From: Anaerolineales bacterium UBA2029
GTDB lineage: Bacteria; Chloroflexota; Anaerolineae; Aggregatilineales; Aggregatilineaceae
Direction of reading: 5' to 3'
Assembly: GCA_002332795.1 (NCBI GenBank)
Contig: DDBP01000231.1
Location: forward strand, 1-6,712
DNA: 6,712 nucleotides
A model generated the notes under the pieces. That model was not told the origin of the DNA and ran no database searches. It worked only from the letters and a program-made list of their open reading frames with translations. Each line of letters begins with the position of its first letter. The first letter of the stretch is position 1. The translations under genes were made by a program, and so were the position numbers. This document shows, piece after piece, positions 1 to 5,955 of the stretch.

Positions 1-145
1 TCACGCGCCCCAGCGCCTCGTCGAGCGACACCAGCTCGGCAGGCAACGGTTCCCATTTCCCCGCCGCTTCCAGAGCAGCGCGCAGCCGGGCCTGCGCCAC
101 GTCCATGGGAATATCTTCCAGGTAAATCGTGCGTTCGTTTTCCAC
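1..145 (-). CDS. MoeA-family molybdopterin biosynthesis protein, second paralog (N-terminal fragment, cut by window edge)
   Basis: Only the first 48 codons are inside the window; the gene continues beyond base 1. The translation begins VENERTIYLEDIPMDVAQ and ends SLDEALGRV, which is the N-terminal MoeA pattern in which a conserved D/EALGRV segment precedes the substrate loop. The 'IYLEDIP.D.A' opening is one I associate with the long MoeA proteins that carry an extra C-terminal periplasmic-binding-protein-like (LysR-substrate-like) domain; that domain would lie outside the window, so the fusion is inference. The start is taken as GTG at 143-145, because no ATG occurs earlier in this frame after the preceding stop and homology begins right there. 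It lies 12 bp after the stop of the complete moeA, with a weak GAGAAG ribosome site in the gap, so the two genes are almost certainly co-transcribed and possibly translationally coupled. MoeA proteins insert molybdate into adenylylated molybdopterin in the cytoplasm. Confidence 0.82.
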   Translation of the reverse strand, partial: MENERTIYLEDIPMDVAQARLRAALEAAGKWEPLPAELVSLDEALGRV

Positions 146-157
146 GGCTTCTCGCTT

Positions 158-1393
158 TCAGAACAAAATCACTTCCGCCCAGGCCCCCTCGCGCAAACCG
201 GTTGCGTCCATCGGCACTCTCAGCAGGCCGTCGGCGGCCACCAGGGTGAAGATCAGGTTGCTCTTGCCGAAGATTGGCTCTGCCCACGCTTCCCCGCTGC
301 GTTCGACCAGGCGCACCGGCACGTAGTCTTCACGCCCGGCTGCCGAAGGCACATTGGCCGTCACCCGTGCCGCGACACGTCGGGAACGCGGGGCAGCGGC
401 TCCCATCAGGCCAACGATGGCTGGCACGCCGAATAGCATGAACATCACCATGGCCGAGACCGGGTTGCCGGGCAACCCGATCACCGGCTTCCCCTCCACG
501 ACAGCCAGGATGGTTGGCTTGCCGGGCCGCGCGGCGACTCCATGCACCAGCACGCCCGGCGCCCCCAGGCGGTTGAAGGTATCGGCGGTCATGTCGCGGG
601 TGCTGACGCTGCTGCCCGCTGTCACCACCAGCATATCAGCAGTGGGCAGGGCGGCTGACAGCGCCGTGTAGAGCGCTTCGGCATCATCGCGGATGATGCC
701 GTGCAGGCGGGTCTGCGCCCCCGCCCTCTGACAGAGTGCCTGAATCGTCCCGCCGTTGATGTCGCGCACCTGACCGGGACGCAACGGCGCAGTACCCGGA
801 GCGACCACCTCGTCGCCCGTCGAGAAGATGCTCACCAGCGGTCGGCGGCGCACCGGCACGTCCTGCACCAGCCCCAGCGCCAGCAGCGCGCCGATATCCT
901 GGGGACGAACGAAATGGCCTGCGGGGAGCACTTCCGCCCCCAATTCCACGTCTTCGCCCACCTGAATCACATTCTCGCCAGGGGCCACAGGGCGCAAAAC
1001 TTCGATCGTGCGCTCATCGAAGCGCTGCGTGTGCTCCACCATGACCACAGCATCCGCATCGGCGGGCACCATTCCACCGGTGTGAATGAGCAGGGCCTGC
1101 CCTGTTGCCAGGGTCTGCTGGACCTCCTGGCCCATGGGCACTTCGCCTGCTACTTCCAGGTAAGCGGGCAGCGTATCCGAAGCGCCAAACGTATCGGCAG
1201 CGCGCACCGCGTATCCGTCCACTGCCGCCCGCCGGAAAGCAGGCAACGCCTCCGGACTGTGCACAGCCTCCGCCGTAACCCGCCCCAGCGCCTCATAGGC
1301 GCTCACCCGTTCGCTCTGCGTCCGGTGAGTGACATGCTGCCACCACCAGGCCCAGGCTTCGTCGGGCGGCTTGACTTCAAAGAACTCAGGCAT
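158..1393 (-). CDS. moeA: Molybdopterin molybdotransferase MoeA
   Basis: This 411-residue protein has the usual MoeA length (about 400) and the full motif series. AVDGYAV at 57-63 is the family's (S/T)xxDGYA substrate loop. GEVPMGQ (83-89) and HTGGMVPADADAVVMVEH (104-121) belong to domain II. STGDEVV (191-197) opens the MPT-binding (MoCF_BD-like) domain, with RDINGGTI (210-217), VTAGSSVSTRD (257-267), ARPGKP (288-293) and GLPGNPVSA (306-314). A C-terminal beta domain covers about 335-411. MoeA catalyses molybdate insertion into MPT-AMP, the last general step of molybdenum cofactor synthesis, in the cytosol. The common SGGVSVG signature is replaced by TAGSSVS, a variant I associate with the MoeA partner found in tandem-MoeA organisms. 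The ATG at 1391-1393 is preceded by GGGGAG (1405-1410), 11 nt upstream. A terminator-like hairpin for the previous gene lies at 1442-1467, so the moeA pair probably has its own promoter in about 1394-1440. TAGCAT at 1415-1420 (minus strand) is a possible but weak -10. Confidence 0.95.
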   Translation of the reverse strand: MPEFFEVKPPDEAWAWWWQHVTHRTQSERVSAYEALGRVTAEAVHSPEALPAFRRAAVDGYAVRAADTFGASDTLPAYLEVAGEVPMGQEVQQTLATGQALLIHTGGMVPADADAVVMVEHTQRFDERTIEVLRPVAPGENVIQVGEDVELGAEVLPAGHFVRPQDIGALLALGLVQDVPVRRRPLVSIFSTGDEVVAPGTAPLRPGQVRDINGGTIQALCQRAGAQTRLHGIIRDDAEALYTALSAALPTADMLVVTAGSSVSTRDMTADTFNRLGAPGVLVHGVAARPGKPTILAVVEGKPVIGLPGNPVSAMVMFMLFGVPAIVGLMGAAAPRSRRVAARVTANVPSAAGREDYVPVRLVERSGEAWAEPIFGKSNLIFTLVAADGLLRVPMDATGLREGAWAEVILF

Positions 1394-1434
1394 CGCGATC
1401 TTCGCTCCCCCAACATGCTACAGTCTGTTCCTGG

Positions 1435-1467
1435 CAACAAAAGCGGCGTGGCTCAGCCGACGCCGCT
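1435..1467 (-). terminator. Intrinsic terminator-like hairpin after the TPR gene
   Basis: Read on the minus strand, AGCGGCG (1467-1461) pairs perfectly with CGCCGCT (1448-1442). The interior GGC-TGA-GCC can extend the hairpin after a short mismatched step. The stem is followed by TTTGTTG, a modest U-rich tract. It starts about 29 bp past the stop codon of the TPR gene (1496), the expected place for a rho-independent terminator, and it separates that gene from moeA. The T-tract is short and interrupted, so termination may be partial. Confidence 0.6.
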
Positions 1468-1495
1468 CACCGATAGTCTGTGTGCTGCACCCCTT

Positions 1496-2575
1496 CTAGC
1501 GCAACAGATACCCGAACGATAGCGCGTTCAACACCAGCAGCAGCACAATGCCCAGCAGGTACGTCGCCGCACGCCAGCCAGACACGCCCGTCACGGCCTC
1601 GATGTCATCGGGGATGAGCGCGTAGTAGCTCGCCGGGTCAGCAACCTCTGGCGCGCCTTTCGCCGAACGGGTGCCTGCCATGTCCGAAACGCGCTCGCCT
1701 TCTGAGGATGCCATAGTAGATGGTTCGACGACCTCATCTGGCGTCTCCCGCCAGAAGGGAGGCCAGCTCGGCTCACTGTCCTGAGCTGCGGTATCAGTAT
1801 CCTCGTCGAAGGAGATAGTGCTGCGCAGCGACTCCTCGAACGACGTGGCATCAGCACCCCGCTGTGAACGGCCTCGCTCCGTATCACGCCAGCGCTGACC
1901 GTCTTCATCCAGGGTGAACGGTGCACTCGCTGCGCCAGAAGCCCAGGGAGAAGCCGTCTCTTCCGGCTCGGCGGCGCGCCTACCCGTACCACCCAGGTTG
2001 AGACCGCGTACCCACTCTTCATAGTCCTGATCGGAAGGCAGTTCCACCTGCCGCCCGCTGCCATAGACTGCCGGGCGATCGTCGCGCACCCAGTCCACGC
2101 TGGTTGCGGGCATATAGGGATCGGGTTCGGGGGACAGAGGCGGTTGCTCAGTGAACGGCCCGCTGGCAAACCACGCGCCCGACGCGCCCTGCTCGGCTGT
2201 CACATCCTCGATGAACGGGCTTTTTGCGGGTGGGGGCGCAGGCGGCGGAAAGTCCGCCGTCACGAACGGTGACGGAGAGGGCGGCGGGGTGGCGGGTGCC
2301 GTCGGACTGCTTCGCCGGGCGACCAGCGCCTTGTTGACGCGCTCCAGCCCCTGGCGAGCCTTCTCGTTAGCCGGGTTGATCGCCAGCACGTTTTCCAGGC
2401 AAATCTGCTGCTCTTCCAGCGTTTCGACCGCCGCGCTCAGGTATAGCCAGGCGCGCTCGTTGTCTTCCTGCTCGTCTACCACGCTGAGCAGGATGGAGCG
2501 AGCCTGTTCCTTGTCTCCGGCCCGCAACGCCTTGAGCGCCCGCTGGATGCGTTGCTCGATCTCAGAAGCAGCCAT
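1496..2575 (-). CDS. TPR-repeat protein with Pro-rich/acidic linker and a C-terminal membrane anchor
   Basis: This is a 359-residue protein with no recognisable enzyme domain. Residues about 4-84 form roughly two tetratricopeptide-like helical repeats: RALKALRAGDKEQAR, AWLYLSAAV and CLENVLAINPANEKARQGL, a pattern common in Chloroflexota TPR proteins. A Pro/Ser/Ala-rich linker follows at about 88-155, then a low-complexity, acidic, Trp-containing region at about 156-320. A hydrophobic segment at about 337-357 (TYLLGIVLLLVLNALSFGYLL) ends the protein two residues later with Arg, so it looks tail-anchored with the TPR part in the cytoplasm. TPR domains mediate protein-protein contacts; no partner can be named. 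The ATG at 2573-2575 is preferred because GGAGAAG (2585-2591) sits 9 nt upstream and the TPR begins directly after it. An in-frame ATG at 2645-2647 would add 24 unconserved-looking residues and would overlap a promoter-like sequence and a palindrome. The gene is flanked by a 106-bp gap to fhs and a terminator-like hairpin, so it is probably monocistronic. Confidence 0.8.
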   Translation of the reverse strand: MAASEIEQRIQRALKALRAGDKEQARSILLSVVDEQEDNERAWLYLSAAVETLEEQQICLENVLAINPANEKARQGLERVNKALVARRSSPTAPATPPPSPSPFVTADFPPPAPPPAKSPFIEDVTAEQGASGAWFASGPFTEQPPLSPEPDPYMPATSVDWVRDDRPAVYGSGRQVELPSDQDYEEWVRGLNLGGTGRRAAEPEETASPWASGAASAPFTLDEDGQRWRDTERGRSQRGADATSFEESLRSTISFDEDTDTAAQDSEPSWPPFWRETPDEVVEPSTMASSEGERVSDMAGTRSAKGAPEVADPASYYALIPDDIEAVTGVSGWRAATYLLGIVLLLVLNALSFGYLLR

Positions 2576-2584
2576 GGCAACCGT

Positions 2585-2591
2585 CTTCTCC
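2585..2591 (-). promoter_or_regulatory. Ribosome binding site that sets the TPR gene start
   Basis: GGAGAAG on the minus strand is 9 nt upstream of the ATG at 2573-2575. This supports that start over the in-frame ATG 24 codons further upstream, which overlaps the putative -10 element. Confidence 0.65.
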
Positions 2592-2613
2592 AGCCATCGC
2601 TCCGACCAGAAAG

Positions 2614-2641
2614 CGTACACCGGGTGTGTTCCCGGTGTACG
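2614..2641. repeat. Perfect 11-bp-arm inverted repeat upstream of the TPR gene
   Basis: CGTACACCGGG (2614-2624) and CCCGGTGTACG (2631-2641) are exact inverse complements around a 6-nt loop (TGTGTT). The element lies between the fhs stop (2682) and the TPR start codon (2575). It may be a terminator hairpin for fhs, but on the minus strand it is followed only by CTTTCTGG, a poor U-tract. It may instead be an operator or 5'-UTR hairpin, since the predicted transcription start of the TPR gene (about 2636) falls inside it. The sequence alone does not choose between these. Confidence 0.7.
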
Positions 2642-2642
2642 T

Positions 2643-2651
2643 ATCATACCA
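2643..2651 (-). promoter_or_regulatory. Putative extended -10 promoter element of the TPR gene
   Basis: On the minus strand the sequence reads TGG-TATGAT: a -10 hexamer matching TATAAT at five of six positions, with the TGn extension directly before it. No good -35 is found at 16-18 bp; a TTGACG is present but only 6 bp away. Initiation would fall near 2636, about 60 bp before the TPR ATG and inside the inverted repeat. This assumes ordinary sigma-70-type recognition. Confidence 0.35.
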
Positions 2652-2681
2652 CAGCGTCAATGGCGCAGACCAGCCCGTGCC

Positions 2682-4451
2682 TCAGAACAGCCCGACAATC
2701 TTGCCGTTCTCGTCAATGTCAATGTTCATGAAGGCCGGATAGGTCGGCAGACCGGGCATGGTGCTCATCGCCCCGATCAAGGGATAGACGAAGCCCGCGC
2801 CGACGCTCGCGCGCACCTCGCGCACCGGCACGACAAAGCCCTTGGGTACACCCTTCAGGTTTGGATCGTGACTCAGGCTCAGGTGCGTCTTGGCCATGCA
2901 GATCGGCAGATTGCCGAAGCCGGACTGCTCATAGAAAGCGATCTGCTTTTCGGCCAGCGGTTCATAGGTCACGCCGTCTGCGCCGTAGATTTCCCTGGCA
3001 ATGATCTCGATCTTCTGCTTGATGGGCAGGTTGAGATCATACAGGAAACGGAAATTGCTCGGCTTGTTGCAGGCAGCCACGACCGCTTCGGCCAGTTCCA
3101 GTGCCCCTTCGCCGCCGCGCGCCCAGTGATCGGACATCACCGCCGCCTCTGCGCCCGCCTCCTCGGCAATGCGCTTCACCAGCGCCACTTCTGCCGGTGT
3201 GTCGGACGCGAAGCGATTGACGGCCACCACCACCGGCACGCCGAACTTGCGGGCGATCTGAATATGGTGGGCCAGATTGGCTCCGCCTTTTTCCAGCAAC
3301 TCCAGATTCTCGGACGTGTAGGCTTCGTCGAGGGGCATCCCTGGCGTCACCTTAGGCCCGCCGCCGTGCATCTTCAGGGCACGAATGGTCGCCACCACCA
3401 CCACGGCGTTGGGAATCAGGCCGGAATAACGGCACTTGATATTGAAGAACTTCTCCATGCCAATATCCGCGCCGAAGCCGCTTTCGGTGACCACATAGTC
3501 GGCCAGGCGCAACGCAATCTGATCGGCCAGGATGCTGCTATTGCCGTGCGCAATGTTGGCAAACGGCCCGGCATGTACGAAGGCCGGTTGCCCTTCCAGA
3601 GTCTGCAACAGGTTGGGCATCAGCGCATCGCGCAACAGCACCGTCACGGCCCCGGCCACGCCCAGGTCTTCCAGGGTGATGGGTTTCCCCGCGCGGGAAC
3701 TGCCGATGACTACCCGCCCTACCCGCTGCCGCAGGTCCTTCAGACCAGTCGTCAGCGCCAGGATAGCCATCAACTCGCTGGCAACGGCAATGTCGAAACC
3801 CGTCGAACGAGGGAAGATGGGGCTGGGCGACCCATCGGCCAGTTTGTCGTCATTGAAGCCGATCTTGATCTTGCGCAGCGACCGGTCGCACACGTCCACC
3901 ACGCGATTCCAGGTGATGGTGTCCGGGTCAATATCCAGGCGCGTAATGCCGCGTTTCTGCAGCGCTTCATCGCTCTGGCGACTCTCGTGATACATGCGGC
4001 TATCAATGGCCGCGGCCACCAGGTTATGCGCCACGCTGATGGCATGAATGTCGCCGGTCAGGTGCAGATTGAAGTCCTCCATGGGGATGACCTGGCTGTA
4101 ACCGCCGCCCGCCGCCCCGCCCTTGATGCCGAAGGTCGGCCCCATACTCGGCTGGCGGATGCAGATGACGGCGTTGTGCCCAAGCCGCCCCAAAGCTTGC
4201 GTCAGGCCGATGCTGGTCGTGGTCTTGCCCTCGCCCAGGGGAGTGGGCGTGATGGCGGTCACGTCAATGTATTTCCCCTGGGGCCGGTCTTTGAACTTCT
4301 CCAGCACCGCCAGGTGAACTTTTGCCTTATAGGCTCCGTACAGGTCCAGATCATCTTGTTCAAGACCTAGCCTGGCCGCGATCTCAAGAATCGGACGAGG
4401 CTTGACAGACTGGGCGATCTCAAGATCGCTGGGAACATGAGGTGGGGTCAT
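2682..4451 (-). CDS. fhs: Formate-tetrahydrofolate ligase (formyltetrahydrofolate synthetase), eukaryote-like type
   Basis: This cytosolic enzyme makes 10-formyl-THF from formate, THF and ATP, feeding purine synthesis, one-carbon metabolism and, in some bacteria, the methyl branch of the Wood-Ljungdahl pathway. The protein is 589 residues; typical bacterial enzymes are about 555-560. The P-loop is TPLGEGKTTT at 70-79, followed by RQPSMGPTFGIKGGAAGGG (99-117), HLTGDIHAISVAHN (130-143), FANIAHGNSSILAD (297-310), SGFGADIGMEKFFNIKCR (324-341), RALKMHGGGPKVTPG (357-371), GFGNLPICMAKTHLSLS (511-527) and RASVGAGFVYPL (547-558), ending in GLF. Several of these (IAHGNSS, GMEKFFNIKCRYSG, HGGGP) match the synthetase domain of animal C1-THF synthase as I remember it, rather than the Moorella type (IAHGCNS, GAEKF.DIKCR). 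The ATG at 4449-4451 has GGAGAA (4458-4463) 6 nt upstream. It has gaps of 106 and 227 bp to its neighbours, so it is probably a single-gene unit. No dehydrogenase/cyclohydrolase (folD) domain is fused to it. Confidence 0.97.
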   Translation of the reverse strand: MTPPHVPSDLEIAQSVKPRPILEIAARLGLEQDDLDLYGAYKAKVHLAVLEKFKDRPQGKYIDVTAITPTPLGEGKTTTSIGLTQALGRLGHNAVICIRQPSMGPTFGIKGGAAGGGYSQVIPMEDFNLHLTGDIHAISVAHNLVAAAIDSRMYHESRQSDEALQKRGITRLDIDPDTITWNRVVDVCDRSLRKIKIGFNDDKLADGSPSPIFPRSTGFDIAVASELMAILALTTGLKDLRQRVGRVVIGSSRAGKPITLEDLGVAGAVTVLLRDALMPNLLQTLEGQPAFVHAGPFANIAHGNSSILADQIALRLADYVVTESGFGADIGMEKFFNIKCRYSGLIPNAVVVVATIRALKMHGGGPKVTPGMPLDEAYTSENLELLEKGGANLAHHIQIARKFGVPVVVAVNRFASDTPAEVALVKRIAEEAGAEAAVMSDHWARGGEGALELAEAVVAACNKPSNFRFLYDLNLPIKQKIEIIAREIYGADGVTYEPLAEKQIAFYEQSGFGNLPICMAKTHLSLSHDPNLKGVPKGFVVPVREVRASVGAGFVYPLIGAMSTMPGLPTYPAFMNIDIDENGKIVGLF

Positions 4452-4574
4452 AAGGCATTCTCCGTAAGCGGCTAATCGAGGTCACACTTTCTTTGCCTGC
4501 GTGTCAGAGTCGAACCTGCGGCGGGGAGTTATGAGCCGTAGAGTGCGTGATGACCAGCGCCATCTGCTCTGACC

Positions 4575-4618
4575 GCACGCCAACATCCCTTACTTTAGTG
4601 AAGCTCACCCTGGCGTGC
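4575..4618. repeat. Weak long-loop inverted repeat in the fhs upstream spacer
   Basis: GCACGCCA (4575-4582) and TGGCGTGC (4611-4618) are exact 8-bp inverse complements separated by 28 nt. They lie in the 227-bp gap between the receiver/roadblock gene stop (4679) and the fhs start (4451). No T-run follows on either strand, so a standard intrinsic terminator is unlikely. It could be an mRNA structure, a spaced operator pair or chance. The rest of the gap shows no confident promoter, RNA gene or ORF on either strand. Confidence 0.35.
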
Positions 4619-4678
4619 AAGTGCCATTCGCCACATTCTCGACCGTCGTGCTGCGCATCGTCCGGTCATGCTGAGCCT

Positions 4679-5845
4679 TCACTCGTTGAAGATGTCCAGG
4701 TCGTGAACATCATCGTAGCCGACCTGTTCGGGATCGTCGCCCCCCAACGACGCCGCAAGCTGCTTCAGCTCATCGGGATCGAACAGGCGCTCAGCCAGCT
4801 CTTCGTCCACGGCCTGACCAAACAGCGCTTCCAGGTCAATAGTCGGCGGACTCTGGGCGGGCCTATCCCCCGCTTGCGAGCGACGGGGGCCAGAATCGGC
4901 TGCCGTTTCAGCGACCGGTGTGGCTTTGGTGGATGTAGCTCGCTCCCCTCGGCGCGCTTTGGAGCGCGTGGGGTTGCCCTGCTGTTCCACCCCGCCCCCT
5001 CCAACGCCATCGGGTTGCGACGCAGGCGTGATGCGGTAGGCTGCCTCGCCCAGCGTGCGAATGAGCTGATCCGCCACACGCCGACCATACATGGTCACCG
5101 GCCCAAAGGCGCTGCGATTCGCGCCATCAAAGATCAACGCCAGGAAATAATGCAATCCCAGCGCCAGGACGAACACATCGAAGCGCTCTCCATCATAGTA
5201 GTGCATCGTCCAGGGATTACCGCCTACCAGCGATCCCATCGGAGCAGTCCGCGTCAGCGCTGCCCCGGCCATGGTTGCCAGCGCCGCGCGATCCAGCGCG
5301 CCGGTCGCCCCCAGTTCGAAGAGGATACGCCCGGTGCGATCGGCCACCAGCGCCCCCAGTGCCCCCACATCGCGCATCATCGCGGCAACAGGGCCGCGCA
5401 TGGTGTCCACCTCGGCGGGAGGAACCCGCCCCAGCGCGTCATCAGTCACCGGTGCTGCAGCGTCCAGCACCGCCGCTGTCTCCCCTTCGAGAGTTGCCCG
5501 CAGCCCGCGTAGAAACGCTTCCGCCACTGGCCGCACATACAGTCGGCACGGCGCTGCGGCAATGACCTCAGGCGATGGCAGCGGATCGTCGGCGTCGGCC
5601 AGCACGATGACCGGAACAGTCGGCGCTGTCTCGCGAACACGCCGGGAGAACTGCACGCCATCGAGGTCGGGCAACTGATAAACGGCCAACACCAGCGCAA
5701 CACGGCCTTCTGCGACCTCGTTTAGCGCAGCCTCTGCCGAGGGGACTTCGATCAATACACAGGCTTTGCCCAGCAAAGCCAGCACGCCGCGCGCAATTCG
5801 TGCCAGCGTGGGAGTGGGATCAACGACAACGATTCGCGGGAGCAT
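4679..5845 (-). CDS. Degenerate receiver domain fused to a roadblock/LC7-like domain, with acidic tail
   Basis: This 388-residue cytoplasmic protein has three parts. Residues 3-120 have the alternating pattern of a response-regulator receiver: RIVVVDPTPT at 4-13, LVLAVYQLPDLDG at 51-63, VPVIVLADADD at 77-87 and LYVRPV at 102-107. The phospho-acceptor Asp position is Val55, the usual Thr/Ser is Ala83, the switch Lys is Arg105, and only one of the N-terminal acidic residues (Asp9) remains, so it cannot be a conventional phospho-receiver. Residues about 140-270 (GALVADRTGRILFELG, YYDGERFDVFVLALG, LHYFLALIFD, FGPVTMYGRRVADQLI) look like a roadblock/LC7 (MglB-type) domain, which in bacteria often partners small Ras-like GTPases. 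Residues 275-335 are a low-complexity linker, and 336-388 form an acidic, helix-prone tail ending DLDIFNE. The ATG at 5843-5845 has GGAAGG (5851-5856) 5 nt upstream. No GTPase or kinase gene is in view. Its role is probably as a protein-interaction adaptor; this is inference. Confidence 0.85.
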   Translation of the reverse strand: MLPRIVVVDPTPTLARIARGVLALLGKACVLIEVPSAEAALNEVAEGRVALVLAVYQLPDLDGVQFSRRVRETAPTVPVIVLADADDPLPSPEVIAAAPCRLYVRPVAEAFLRGLRATLEGETAAVLDAAAPVTDDALGRVPPAEVDTMRGPVAAMMRDVGALGALVADRTGRILFELGATGALDRAALATMAGAALTRTAPMGSLVGGNPWTMHYYDGERFDVFVLALGLHYFLALIFDGANRSAFGPVTMYGRRVADQLIRTLGEAAYRITPASQPDGVGGGGVEQQGNPTRSKARRGERATSTKATPVAETAADSGPRRSQAGDRPAQSPPTIDLEALFGQAVDEELAERLFDPDELKQLAASLGGDDPEQVGYDDVHDLDIFNE

Positions 5846-5873
5846 AGGTACCTTCCAGCCAGTCTTGTGCGTG

Positions 5874-5900
5874 CGCCATGGCGTAACCTGCGGGTTACGC
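5874..5900. repeat. Overlapping inverted repeats in the leader of the receiver/roadblock gene
   Basis: GCGTAACC (5881-5888) and GGTTACGC (5893-5900) form a perfect 8-bp stem with a 4-nt loop. The abutting CGCCATGGCG (5874-5883) is a perfect 10-bp palindrome that shares three bases with the first arm, so the two structures are mutually exclusive. The pair lies 29-55 bp upstream of the ATG at 5845. No U-tract follows on the minus strand, which argues against a terminator for the HAD gene upstream. An operator or a leader RNA structure is possible. Confidence 0.5.
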
Positions 5901-5917
5901 TTTCCTCGATCCTAATG

Positions 5918-5929
5918 CAATCCGGATTG
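5918..5929. repeat. 12-bp palindrome, candidate operator
   Basis: CAATCCGGATTG is a perfect palindrome. On the minus strand it sits between a weak -35-like TTGCGC (5930-5935) and a -10-like TAGGAT (5908-5913) spaced 16 bp apart. The placement suits a repressor site, but the promoter match is poor, so the role is tentative. Confidence 0.3.
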
Positions 5930-5955
5930 TGCGCAACTGTCTCTGGTACCATCCA

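Noticed and set aside
701..1522. A 273-codon plus-strand open frame opposite moeA
   Set aside because: It is the shadow of moeA, whose motifs are unambiguous; the antisense product is compositionally biased and unrecognisable.
2151..4370. A 739-codon open frame on the plus strand, antisense to fhs and the TPR gene
   Set aside because: The translation is rich in His, Arg, Gln and Ala without any recognisable domain. It is the exact antisense of the strongly conserved fhs. Long antisense open frames are expected in G+C-rich genes.
4480..4535. A tRNA-like string on the minus strand (CCGCAGGTTCGACTCTG) upstream of fhs
   Set aside because: It contains a GTTCGA T-loop-like core, but the flanking bases do not form a 5-bp T-stem, and no acceptor, D or anticodon arm can be built around it.
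4452..4678. Possible riboswitch in the fhs leader (for example a tetrahydrofolate-binding RNA)
   Set aside because: I see only one 8-bp long-loop inverted repeat and no conserved riboswitch core, so there is no basis for naming one.
4547..5512. A 321-codon plus-strand open frame opposite the receiver/roadblock gene
   Set aside because: It is antisense to a gene with clear domain structure and a good ribosome site, and it has no family-like motifs or plausible start region of its own.
5908..5952. A 14-codon leader frame overlapping the HAD gene stop (ATG just after TGA)
   Set aside because: It has no ribosome site of its own, no biased amino-acid run typical of attenuator peptides, and such short frames occur by chance.
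5847..5954. Direct repeat GGTACCNTCC at 5847-5856 and 5945-5954
   Set aside because: One copy is explained by the ribosome binding site of the receiver/roadblock gene. Two short copies 98 bp apart are not enough to claim an operator or attachment site.
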